DNA of 64,000 nucleotides. Origin: Pedobacter sp. D749. Its GTDB lineage: Bacteria; Bacteroidota; Bacteroidia; Sphingobacteriales; Sphingobacteriaceae. A program made the translations under genes and the position numbers. Numbering within the stretch: the stretch's first letter is position 1; each line of letters starts with the position of its first letter. The DNA lies in the NCBI RefSeq assembly GCF_019317285.1, contig NZ_CP079218.1:2976001-3040000 (forward strand), read 5' to 3'. Below, in pieces: positions 1-7,406 of this stretch. The notes under the pieces are model-generated. The model was not told where the DNA came from. It did not search any database and saw only the letters and a program-made list of their open reading frames with translations.

Positions 1-880
1 TCAATTTACCATCTGCTGCTAGCTGAAACATTTGGGGCAATATTTCAGTAAATAACAGTCCAACCTGTTCTTTGCTCCAGCTGCCCAGGCCAGAGCCTGT
101 GAGCTGCAGATCTACAATTCTTAAATTAGCAGCCGACAACTGGATCAGATCGCCGGCCATACTGCCTACAGAAACAAACCTCACCTTATTGGTAAATGCC
201 CCCTGCCCCATTAAACTGGATAACAACAATTCAGCGGTACAGCCCCAGAGGTAATCAATAATCACGTCTATTGGTTTTTCCTGATGGTGCTGTTTCACCT
301 GCGATAAAAATGCTGAATTATCGGGGGTAATCCCGATGATTTCGTCTGCACCAAGTTTTAATAAATTTTGAAGCGATTGTACATTCCTGCCTGTTGCAAT
401 TACTTTTGCTGCGCCATAATGTTTCGCAATCTGCACGGCTACCATTCCGGTAAAACCAGTAGCGCCATTAATCAACACCACGTCTCCAGGTTGGATAGCC
501 GCTTTAAACCTTAAGGCCATGGCCGAGCCAATAACGGCATTGGCCAATGCAGCGGCCGTTGCATCACTTAAGCCTTCAGGCAATTTCACCATCCTGCACT
601 TTTCTATAGTTGCTTTTTCTGCCAGCATTCCACTTATGCCCATCCCATAAACCCGTGTACCATCTTCGAGCAGGCATACGCCATCTGCACCGATCACACG
701 GCCTGTTGCTTTTGGTGCATCGCTGGAATAATGTGTACCTGCTGCTTTGCCTTTATCGAAATGTTTAATGGCAACGGCCTTTACACGCACCAATATTTCC
801 TGATCGTTTTGGACTACTGGTTCTTCAAAATCTACATATTGGGGTAATTCCCCTTTTTTATACATTACTGCTGCTTTCAT
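1..880 (-). CDS. MDR-family zinc-independent oxidoreductase (quinone reductase-like), C-terminus cut by window edge
   Basis: Reading leftwards from the ATG at 880, an uninterrupted frame of 293 codons runs off the window. The protein begins MKAAVMYKKGELPQYVDFEE and has the MDR layout: an N-terminal GroES-like part followed by a Rossmann NAD(P)H-binding part with a nucleotide-binding stretch around residues 140-155 (NGATGFTGMVAVQIAKHYGA). The structural and catalytic zinc ligands of alcohol dehydrogenases are not seen, so it is more like quinone oxidoreductases (QOR/zeta-crystallin group), which reduce quinones or enones with NADPH in the cytoplasm. The family is usually about 320-330 aa, so only some 30 residues should be missing. 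A -7 box lies 22-29 bases upstream (902-909). The Crp/Fnr gene just upstream on the same strand is a candidate regulator. The substrate cannot be told from sequence. Confidence 0.85.
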   Translation of the reverse strand, partial: MKAAVMYKKGELPQYVDFEEPVVQNDQEILVRVKAVAIKHFDKGKAAGTHYSSDAPKATGRVIGADGVCLLEDGTRVYGMGISGMLAEKATIEKCRMVKLPEGLSDATAAALANAVIGSAMALRFKAAIQPGDVVLINGATGFTGMVAVQIAKHYGAAKVIATGRNVQSLQNLLKLGADEIIGITPDNSAFLSQVKQHHQEKPIDVIIDYLWGCTAELLLSSLMGQGAFTNKVRFVSVGSMAGDLIQLSAANLRIVDLQLTGSGLGSWSKEQVGLLFTEILPQMFQLAADGKL

Positions 881-901
881 CTTTTTTGTATTTTGTTGAT
901 A

Positions 902-909
902 CAAAGTTA
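902..909 (-). promoter_or_regulatory. Putative -7 box of the MDR oxidoreductase gene
   Basis: On the minus strand this reads TAACTTTG, matching the Bacteroidota housekeeping -7 consensus TAnnTTTG. Transcription would start near 897 and give a leader of about 17 nt before the ATG at 880. It implies that the oxidoreductase has its own promoter separate from the regulator upstream. Confidence 0.5.
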
Positions 910-941
910 GATTCTGCTGTAGTGCCGAACGATAACATATG

Positions 942-1523
942 TTACCGATTGCCTTTTTTAAGAAGCGCGCTTTTTATACGGCTTAAGTGTACACGTGTTA
1001 CCCCCAGATAAGAGGCAATATAGTGTTGAGGAACACGCTGTACAATATGAGGCCTTTCCTGTAAGAGCTTTTGATAACGTTCTTCGGGCGTATCTCTGAT
1101 GAAGGATACAAATTCATTCATATAATGCATCTGCCTCTCAGCCAGAATATTTAAGATAATATCCGCAAATCCTGGCACTTCATACAGCTCAGTCATCAAG
1201 GCTTTTATTTTTGTTTTATGCAGCAAATAAATAACCGAAGGCTCGATCGTTTCGATGGTGAACAGGCTGGGTGTATTTTTCAGAAAACTTTCCAAAGAAG
1301 TTAAGCCTTCTTTTTCAAAGAAAAACTGAACAGTTTTATCATCTCCCTGTTTATTTAACGCGGCACGTACACAACCTTTTTCTACATAAAAATAATGATT
1401 CGATATTTTACCCTCTTCCAATAAGATGGTTTTCGCAGGAACCTCAATGCGTTCCTGAAATTCCAGATATTTATCCCAATAAGGATTTAACTGAGGAAAT
1501 TTATCTTTAAAATGGAAAAGCAT
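942..1523 (-). CDS. Crp/Fnr-family transcriptional regulator
   Basis: A 193-aa cytoplasmic regulator. Residues about 20-115 form a cyclic-nucleotide-binding-like jelly roll (for example ILLEEGKISNHYFYVEKGCV), and the C-terminus (about 165-190, PQHYIASYLGVTRVHLSRI) is a short helix-turn-helix. The size and the compact HTH are typical of the Crp/Fnr-like regulators common in Bacteroidota, whose ligands are mostly unknown. No Fnr-type cysteine cluster is visible at the N-terminus, so iron-sulfur sensing is unlikely. The gene lies directly upstream of an MDR oxidoreductase on the same strand and is divergent from an ABC exporter, so control of either is a reasonable inference. A -7 box sits at 1540-1547. 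Confidence 0.88.
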   Translation of the reverse strand: MLFHFKDKFPQLNPYWDKYLEFQERIEVPAKTILLEEGKISNHYFYVEKGCVRAALNKQGDDKTVQFFFEKEGLTSLESFLKNTPSLFTIETIEPSVIYLLHKTKIKALMTELYEVPGFADIILNILAERQMHYMNEFVSFIRDTPEERYQKLLQERPHIVQRVPQHYIASYLGVTRVHLSRIKSALLKKGNR

Positions 1524-1539
1524 CTGTTAGGTGTTCTTA

Positions 1540-1547
1540 CAAATTTA
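1540..1547 (-). promoter_or_regulatory. Putative -7 box of the Crp/Fnr gene
   Basis: The minus strand reads TAAATTTG, a match to TAnnTTTG, 17 bases before the start codon at 1523. The predicted leader is about 12 nt. Confidence 0.5.
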
Positions 1548-1652
1548 ATTTATTCCGGAGAGAAAACAGTATCCTAAAGCTGATCTTACTGAAACTATTG
1601 TAAGCCATTAGCGTTTATTAATTGCCCAACCCTATCTGTATTCCTGCTAAAG

Positions 1653-3395
1653 ATGAAAATACTTTTAAAATACTTGAGGCCGCACCGGAATCTCATTATA
1701 CTATCGCTGTTACTGGCCGCTGCAGCACAGCTTTTAAGCCTGCTCGATCCCATTATCTTTGGAAAGATTATAGACGATTATTCTACCAACAAACATCATT
1801 TAAGCGAACACCAACTTATTAGTGAAGTTTTCTACTGGCTGCTCATTGCGCTAGCCATTGCATTGGTGGCCAGGCTTTGCCGCTCCATACAGGAATTTAC
1901 GACCAGGAAGGCTGTGGCTCGTTTTGGCATGAATATTTTTAATGATGGCCTCAAACAAACGCTCCGCCTCTCGTTTCAGGAATTTGAAGAAAGCCGCAGC
2001 GGAACAACGTTGTCGGTGCTTCAAAAGGTAAAAACAGATGCAGAACGTTTTATCAATGCATTTATCAATATCCTTTTTTCATCGCTGGTGGGAATTGGTT
2101 TCTTATTGTGGTACAGCCTGAACAAGAACTGGCTTTTGGTACCTGTATTTTTTATTGGGGTATTGGTACTGGGCTCTCTAACCGGCCTGCTCTCTAAAAA
2201 AATAAAAGCTATCCAACGGTCTATTAACCGACAGGCTGATAAACAGGCCGGCGTAATTACCGAAAGCCTGCGCAACATCGAATTGGTAAAAAGCTTGGGC
2301 TTAACCTTTGCCGAGATCAGAAGATTGAATGTACAGACCCTGAAAATTTTTGATCTTGAAATGTTAAAAGCCCGGAAAGTGAGCACACTTTCTTTTTTAC
2401 AGGGCAATCTGCTCAACTTGCTAAAACAATCGGTGCTTTTTATCCTGTTATGGCTGATTTTCAGAAAAATATTGAGTACAGGAGAACTGATTGCAATGCA
2501 ATTTATCTCCACGGCAATCTTTACGCCGCTTCAGGATCTGGGCAACATGATCATTCTGTACCGGGAAGCAGATGCCTCGCTTAAAACATTCGACAACCTG
2601 ATGCAAAAACCGATAGAAACCCGTCCGGATAATGCCGTAGAGCTTGATGCACTTAACAGGCTAGAATTCAAAAATGTAGTTTTCAGACATAAAACTGCTG
2701 GTTACAATGCTATTGATGATATTTCCTTCGAAATCCAAAATGGTGAGACTGTGGCATTTGTAGGTCCTTCGGGTTCTGGTAAATCTACCCTTGTTAAATT
2801 ATTAGTAGGACTCTACCTTCCGGTTGATGGTGAAATCCTCTTCAACGAGACCAGTTCCAAACGCATACGTTACAATCCATTAAGGAGACAGATCGGTTTC
2901 GTTACACAGGATACCCAGCTTTATGCAGGTTCAATTAGGGAAAACATGTGTTTTGTTAATCCTACAGCAAGCGAAGAAGAGATCGTGGAAGCATTACGAA
3001 AGGCCTCAGCTACAGCACTTATTGCTAAAGCTGCACAGGGAATTGATACCGTGTTGGGTGAAAATGGGATGAAGTTATCTGGGGGCGAAAAACAGCGGAT
3101 CTCTATCGCAAGGGCCTTATTGCGAAAACCAAGGTTGTTGATCTTTGATGAGGCTACCTCGGCACTAGATTCGCTTACCGAAGAAGAAATATCGGCAACC
3201 ATTCGCGAAATCTCTGATAGAAGAGAGCAAATGACCATCCTCATTGCCCACAGACTATCGACCATTATGCATGCCGATAAGATCTATGTGCTGGAAAAAG
3301 GAAAGGTATCTGAAACGGGCAGCCACTTAGAACTTCTCGAAAAGAAAGGCTTGTATTATTCCATGTGGCGGCAGCAGATTGGGGAACGAAGGTAA
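1653..3395 (+). CDS. ABC exporter, fused membrane and ATPase domains (MsbA/LmrA type)
   Basis: A 580-aa half-transporter expected to work as a homodimer in the inner membrane. Residues about 1-310 form the six-helix exporter membrane domain. The ATPase domain follows with Walker A GPSGSGKST (about residue 371), the signature LSGGE (about 474), Walker B LLIFDEATSALD with the catalytic glutamate, and the switch histidine in LIAHRLST. All catalytic motifs are intact, unlike the paired exporters at 16-20 kb. The start is the ATG of MKILLKYLRPHRN. The gene diverges from the Crp/Fnr gene with 129 bases between the start codons. The substrate (lipid, peptide or drug) cannot be assigned. Confidence 0.92.
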   Translation: MKILLKYLRPHRNLIILSLLLAAAAQLLSLLDPIIFGKIIDDYSTNKHHLSEHQLISEVFYWLLIALAIALVARLCRSIQEFTTRKAVARFGMNIFNDGLKQTLRLSFQEFEESRSGTTLSVLQKVKTDAERFINAFINILFSSLVGIGFLLWYSLNKNWLLVPVFFIGVLVLGSLTGLLSKKIKAIQRSINRQADKQAGVITESLRNIELVKSLGLTFAEIRRLNVQTLKIFDLEMLKARKVSTLSFLQGNLLNLLKQSVLFILLWLIFRKILSTGELIAMQFISTAIFTPLQDLGNMIILYREADASLKTFDNLMQKPIETRPDNAVELDALNRLEFKNVVFRHKTAGYNAIDDISFEIQNGETVAFVGPSGSGKSTLVKLLVGLYLPVDGEILFNETSSKRIRYNPLRRQIGFVTQDTQLYAGSIRENMCFVNPTASEEEIVEALRKASATALIAKAAQGIDTVLGENGMKLSGGEKQRISIARALLRKPRLLIFDEATSALDSLTEEEISATIREISDRREQMTILIAHRLSTIMHADKIYVLEKGKVSETGSHLELLEKKGLYYSMWRQQIGERR

Positions 3396-4110
3396 TTTGG
3401 AGATTATTATACATTAATTATAACCATTTAGTTCAACTAATTAAACAAACCAATAACCCAAATTTATCACTCAATGTCATTAAGATAAGAGCTTTTAACA
3501 ACAGATACACACGGATTTTCATATCTGTGTGTATCCTTTCTATCTGTGGTTAAATTATTTTCGCTTGTGCCGTATGACTAAACTTAATGACATTGGGTAA
3601 CACTTCACCAGAGGCAAAATGGCTAAACAACATTTCAGTTTTGATTGCGAGGTGCAAAACGTTCACCATAAACCTGATTGACGGGGAAAGCGCCCGATTC
3701 TTTACCGATAAATCGGCACTAAATTAGCATCGGGCCTTGTACCAAAAGCAGGGCTGCAGTCTGCCAAGAATTACTGCCCTTCCATTTCCAAATAAATAAA
3801 AAAATTATCCCTATTATTCATCCGGCTAATTTTCTCTATAAAGCAGCTTTTCTTTTCGGAGCGCAGGGCCTCTGTATCAAACCAACTTGTATCCCGTGTT
3901 ACGCTTTTACGCTTCGGCCTCGTACCTCAGCCTGCAGGGTAAACACTTCAACCGGGGCTAAATGGCTAAAACAGCATTTCATTTTGGGGCTGCTGTCCGC
4001 CACGAATTAAGGCCCTTTCACTTACAAACAAAAATGGATATAGCCCATTGATCATTTAAATTTTGTTTAAAATGCAGTCTCGTAACAATAAAAAATATAT
4101 TATACGCTAG
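3396..4110. repeat. Gene-free repeat region of about 715 bp
   Basis: No credible gene is seen here. The left part (3472-3595) holds a dispersed ACAGAT...TATCTGTGGTTAAA repeat enclosed by a 13-bp perfect inverted repeat. The right part contains two diverged direct copies of a motif beginning AACACTTCA (about 3600 and 3940). Each runs through ATGGCTAAA and a GGGCTGC block, but the spacing between these blocks is much shorter in the second copy. The sequence also holds AAAGCGCCCGATT and ATCGGGCC segments that can pair. It looks like decayed repeat elements, not regulatory DNA of the neighbouring genes. Confidence 0.6.
3472..3595. repeat. 124-bp element bounded by 13-bp perfect inverted repeats
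   Basis: CAATGTCATTAAG at 3472-3484 is the exact reverse complement of CTTAATGACATTG at 3583-3595. Between them lies one copy (about 3501-3555) of the dispersed repeat in which ACACGGAT and ATCTGTGTGTATCC are followed by TATCTGTGGTTAAA. The arrangement resembles a miniature inverted-repeat element. No target-site duplication was recognised, so mobility is only an inference. Confidence 0.5.
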
Positions 4111-4692
4111 CTAAAGTTTCGAAAGTAAAAGTTTTACCGAGGCTCTCTTTTGATAGTTGGGATCGAAATGAACATATTTAATTTTACCAGAACGATCGAT
4201 AATATAGGTTGCAGGAACGGGTAAAGTATGACGTGCATTACCGTTATTATCCTCTAAATTTATCCCATAGCCTTTATATTTGGTAAAAGTAGCTTCATCC
4301 ATCATAAAATTAACGTTGTAGGCTTTCATAATCGCGTCGTCTTTATCCTGAAGGATAGAAAAACCAGCGCTGGTTTTTTTGATTGTTTTGTCGATATTTT
4401 CTTTCGTTTCGGGTGTAACTCCGACCACATAAGCATCTTTTCCACTTAATAAGCTTAGAGAATCCTGAAGCTCTTTAATGTGTTTGTTACAATAAGGGCA
4501 CCATTGGCCACGATAAAAAAACAATACCACAGAACGATGCGCTTTAAGTGCACTTTTCAAACTCACAGTTTTACCGTTCTGATCCATTCCACTAAACATA
4601 GGTGCTTTATCACCTTCTTTTAAACCCTTTTGTGCTTTTGTTTGCAGCGATAATACAACAGCTACCGCTGTAAATAAGATAATTCTTTTCAT
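4111..4692 (-). CDS. Secreted peroxiredoxin-like / AhpC-TSA redoxin
   Basis: A 193-aa protein with a signal peptide (MKRIILFTAVAVVLSLQTKA, probable cleavage near residue 20), so it acts in the periplasm. The thioredoxin fold is recognisable by VVLFFYRGQWCPYCNKHIKE near residues 55-72, which carries a CxxC pair (CPYC). This motif is typical of the peroxiredoxin-like redoxins that reduce peroxides or protein thiols. Later segments (VVGVTPETKENI, YIIDRSGKIKYVHF) fit the AhpC/TSA fold. It is the third gene of a minus-strand group after an ECF sigma factor and its anti-sigma factor, 57 bases downstream, so it is a likely target or co-transcribed member of that stress regulon. Confidence 0.85.
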   Translation of the reverse strand: MKRIILFTAVAVVLSLQTKAQKGLKEGDKAPMFSGMDQNGKTVSLKSALKAHRSVVLFFYRGQWCPYCNKHIKELQDSLSLLSGKDAYVVGVTPETKENIDKTIKKTSAGFSILQDKDDAIMKAYNVNFMMDEATFTKYKGYGINLEDNNGNARHTLPVPATYIIDRSGKIKYVHFDPNYQKRASVKLLLSKL

Positions 4693-4749
4693 TTCGTCTT
4701 TATGTTTTTTCTCTTAGTCGAACCAGCAGCATTAACCTTACAGTGAAAA

Positions 4750-5016
4750 TTAATTTTTATTCATTTCTTTTTCAATCTTATCTTTTAATGTTTTTTTAAA
4801 GGTCTCATCAAGTTTAAAATCGCTGTTTTCAAAGCCTACAAACACCTTATTAATCAATATACTCTGCTGCTGATAAATTTTGCATACCGAACAACCTCTC
4901 AAATGTACATGCAATTGTAGTTTTTCGGCAGCCGTAATTTTTCCGGCGATTCTTTTTTCGATCAAAAAAGTAGCCTGTTTACAATTATAGATTATATTTT
5001 TTAGCGCGCTCGTCAT
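4750..5016 (-). CDS. Soluble zinc-binding anti-sigma factor (ZAS/zf-HC2 type)
   Basis: An 88-aa protein with the zinc anti-sigma pattern Cys12, then HLRGCSVC, giving His38-x3-Cys42-x2-Cys45. In RsrA-like proteins this site binds zinc and can respond to thiol oxidation. There is no transmembrane helix, so it would act in the cytoplasm. It starts one base after the stop codon of the ECF sigma gene, a spacing typical of sigma/anti-sigma pairs. The downstream redoxin supports, but does not prove, a redox signal. Confidence 0.8.
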   Translation of the reverse strand: MTSALKNIIYNCKQATFLIEKRIAGKITAAEKLQLHVHLRGCSVCKIYQQQSILINKVFVGFENSDFKLDETFKKTLKDKIEKEMNKN

Positions 5017-5017
5017 A

Positions 5018-5617
5018 TCAGTTCCAGTTTTTTTGAAGGCATGCCCTCAGGTTAAGTTTTGTGCGGTGCATAATTACCCAGAAATTAGCCGCAGTAAGTT
5101 TAAGTTCGGTACAGATCATTTCTGAAGTCAGATCGTCCATATGTTTCATTGAGAATACCGAAAACCATAATCCGGGGAGTTTGGCCAGACATTCGTTTAA
5201 TATACCACCCAACTCTTTCACCAGCAAAGGATTACCTACCTCCAAACCGAAAGCCTGTGGACGGTATTTTTCATTCCAGTGCCCGGATTCGGTGTCAAAG
5301 GATTCCCGCAGCTCGCCTTCGGCATCTGTTAGCTTCAAATCTCTTAGCCCGTTAGCAGATTGTTTTCGGTAAAAATCAGCAATCTTATTTTTAAGGATGG
5401 CGGTTAACCATGTTTTTTCCTCACTATTTCCTTCAAAACGGTCTAAACGCTGCAATCCTGCCAAAAAGGTATCTTGAACCAAATCTTTGGCCACATCCTC
5501 ATCTCTTAATCTCGACATTGCAAAACCATAGAGATAATCGGCATATTTTTCTACCCAGCTAATCGGATCTGAGTGAAGACCTTTGGCTGTAAGGCCTTTG
5601 TCCGTTTCGTTTTGCAT
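5018..5617 (-). CDS. ECF-type RNA polymerase sigma factor
   Basis: A 199-aa sigma-70 family protein. Region 2 is visible near residues 28-90 (YGFAMSRLRDEDVAKDLVQD, then WLTAILKNKIADFYRK). Region 4 is near residues 160-195 (DDLTSEMICTELKLTAANFW, with an HRTK-containing recognition helix). The linker between the regions is longer than in most ECF factors, as in the Sig70_famx1-like group; that subfamily assignment is from memory and tentative. It is followed immediately by a ZAS anti-sigma gene. No TAnnTTTG box is seen upstream, consistent with autoregulation from an ECF promoter. Confidence 0.88.
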   Translation of the reverse strand: MQNETDKGLTAKGLHSDPISWVEKYADYLYGFAMSRLRDEDVAKDLVQDTFLAGLQRLDRFEGNSEEKTWLTAILKNKIADFYRKQSANGLRDLKLTDAEGELRESFDTESGHWNEKYRPQAFGLEVGNPLLVKELGGILNECLAKLPGLWFSVFSMKHMDDLTSEMICTELKLTAANFWVIMHRTKLNLRACLQKNWN

Positions 5618-5818
5618 GTTTGGGAATATCTTAATATAAATATAATGTTTAAACTGTTAGTCGGAGGAGATGAAAGATCCTTACAAATTATTTAATGTTT
5701 TTAGAAATGCTTGTTTAGTTAATTGAGCTAAATAAAAAAATTAAAAAAATCACTCCTACTTAAAGTAATTTCTAAAGTTGTACGTCTACAGTTCCAACAA
5801 ACCTAAAAACTTTTCTAT

Positions 5819-6049
5819 ATGATAGCCGTTTTCAAAACAAATGTATCCTCGGATAACGAGTTAAACGTAATCAGCCCATTGCTGAACAGCCAGTTCAAAG
5901 AAATTAAATGGAATATTGATTTATGGGATTCTGATAAAATTCTCAGGGTAGATTCGCCAAGAGATTGGACGAAAGAAATTACCGAACTCTTTAACAGTAT
6001 TGGTTTACGTTGCATTAACCTGGAAATCTTTCATTCAGAGCCATTTTAA
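5819..6049 (+). CDS. Small conserved-type protein, possible HMA/ferredoxin-like fold
   Basis: A 76-aa protein (MIAVFKTNVSSDNELNVISP...) without signal peptide or membrane helix. The beta-alpha-beta pattern resembles small Bacteroidota proteins of a heavy-metal-associated-like fold in which the CxxC metal motif is absent. The only cysteine is near residue 69 (INSIGLRCINLE-like strand). I have no firm family name. It is a free-standing gene preceding the Moco operon by about 230 bases. Confidence 0.6.
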   Translation: MIAVFKTNVSSDNELNVISPLLNSQFKEIKWNIDLWDSDKILRVDSPRDWTKEITELFNSIGLRCINLEIFHSEPF

Positions 6050-6098
6050 GCCTAACATTGAAATTTCCTGTAATTATTATGGATACCATATTCTTGTG

Positions 6099-6122
6099 GT
6101 GTCAGATATTATTATCTGATAC
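6099..6122. repeat. TCAGATA/TATCTGA palindrome, copy 1
   Basis: GTGTCAGATA, loop TTAT, TATCTGATAC: a 10-bp stem with one G-T pair. The same palindrome occurs at 29684-29707 with perfect arms and in a diverged form at 29622-29647, so it is a dispersed repeat rather than a specific operator. It is followed by further pairing segments (CTGATA 6117-6122 with TATCAG 6151-6156; ATCTC 6126-6130 with GAGAT 6138-6142). Confidence 0.6.
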
Positions 6123-6281
6123 TTAATCTCGTTCCCAGAGATAATAACTTTATCAGTCAGTGGCAACATTTGACTGTACAAATAATAGGAACTGCTGCAT
6201 TAAAGCATATCTTACCACTTTCGTGTGGCCATTTTTAAATAGATTATCCTTAAATTGCATCTTCTATTGCATTAATCCCTA

Positions 6282-6422
6282 ATGAAAGAAATTACCGATA
6301 TCATAAAAGCCTATCAAAAGGCAACTAAGGAAAAGTATCCTCAGGATGTAGAAACTGTTATTTTCGAACAAGGAGGGATTGATACAGAAACAGATTATAA
6401 CAATTTAATCAGCCAGCAATGA
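6282..6422 (+). CDS. 46-aa ORF resembling the N-terminus of XdhC-family proteins, coupled to moaA
   Basis: MKEITDIIKAYQKATKEKYP opens a 46-codon frame whose TGA stop (6420-6422) overlaps the ATG of moaA (6419-6421) in an ATGA arrangement. Such overlap normally means translational coupling, so the frame is probably translated. The first 17 residues match my memory of the start of Bacteroidota XdhC/CoxI proteins (MKEIxDIIxAYxKA), which insert Moco into molybdoenzymes. The rest of XdhC (about 250-380 aa in the family) is absent. It may be a truncated xdhC remnant kept for coupling, or an unrelated small protein. Confidence 0.5.
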   Translation: MKEITDIIKAYQKATKEKYPQDVETVIFEQGGIDTETDYNNLISQQ

Positions 6423-7399
6423 TAGCAGATTCTTTTGGAAGAATACACGACTATCTGCGGATATCGCTTACCGATAACTGCAACTTTCGCTGCTTTTATT
6501 GCATGCCAGAAGAAGAATACGACTTCACTCCTGCCTCCCGGCTCATGCAAACTAATGAAATTATTAAACTGGCAGAAGTTTTTGTGGCCAATGGCGTAAA
6601 AAAAATCAGGCTTACCGGCGGTGAACCATTAGTGAGGAAAGATGCAGCCCAAATTATTGCTGCATTGGGTAAACTTCCGGTTGAGCTCGTCATTACGACA
6701 AACGGAACGCGTATTGCTGAAATGTTGCCTGTATTACAAGAGGCAGGTATTAAAACCATTAACATCAGCCTGGATACCTTGCAACCTGAGAAATTCTTTA
6801 TGATTACCCGAAGGGATGTTTTCCATCAGGTACGCAGCAATATCGAATTGCTTTTGCAACATAAAATAAAGGTAAAAGTAAACATGGTGGTAATGAAAGG
6901 GCTTAATGATGACGAAATCAATGATTTCATCAGTTGGACCAAACACAACCCCATTCAGATCAGGTTTATTGAGTTCATGCCCTTTAGTGGTAACAAATGG
7001 ACGAGCAACAAGATGTTTTCTTTAGATGAAATCCTATCAGTGGTTGAAAAAGATTTCACAATATTATCTGTTAAAGGAGAACCACACGATACAGCCAAAA
7101 GTTTCATGATCCCTGGTCACGAAGGTTCGTTTGCCATTATCAGCACCATGACCAATCCTTTTTGCGATACCTGTAACCGCATGCGTTTAACTGCAGATGG
7201 CAAACTCAAAAACTGCCTTTTTTCGGATAGTGAAACCGATCTGCTTACCGCATTGCGGAAAAATGAAGACGTGCTTCCACTCATTCAATCGGCGATATGG
7301 AGCAAAAAGAAAGCATTGGGTGGGCAATTGGTAAGCGATTTTGAAAAAATTGATGCCACGACCATTCAAAACAGAAGTATGATTACCATTGGAGGATAA
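6419..7399 (+). CDS. moaA: GTP 3',8-cyclase MoaA
   Basis: This 326-aa radical SAM enzyme, acting with MoaC, converts GTP towards cyclic pyranopterin monophosphate, the first step of molybdenum cofactor synthesis in the cytoplasm. The SAM-binding [4Fe-4S] motif is Cys21-x3-Cys25-x2-Cys28 (CNFRCFYC). The second, substrate-side cluster is CDTCNRMRLTADGKLKNC, the expected Cx2Cx13C. RLTGGEPLVRKD is the GGEP motif. The protein ends in the conserved Gly-Gly (MITIGG). It is the first full gene of the Moco operon and overlaps the preceding mini-ORF by four bases. Confidence 0.97.
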   Translation: MIADSFGRIHDYLRISLTDNCNFRCFYCMPEEEYDFTPASRLMQTNEIIKLAEVFVANGVKKIRLTGGEPLVRKDAAQIIAALGKLPVELVITTNGTRIAEMLPVLQEAGIKTINISLDTLQPEKFFMITRRDVFHQVRSNIELLLQHKIKVKVNMVVMKGLNDDEINDFISWTKHNPIQIRFIEFMPFSGNKWTSNKMFSLDEILSVVEKDFTILSVKGEPHDTAKSFMIPGHEGSFAIISTMTNPFCDTCNRMRLTADGKLKNCLFSDSETDLLTALRKNEDVLPLIQSAIWSKKKALGGQLVSDFEKIDATTIQNRSMITIGG

Positions 7400-7406
7400 A
7401 ATTTTC

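Noticed and set aside
72..254. 60-codon open frame on the plus strand
   Set aside because: It lies opposite the MDR oxidoreductase, whose frame continues unbroken on the minus strand with recognisable domains.
3396..4110. Possible small genes in the repeat region
   Set aside because: Only short frames without start signals or coding character; internal direct repeats show it is repetitive non-coding DNA.
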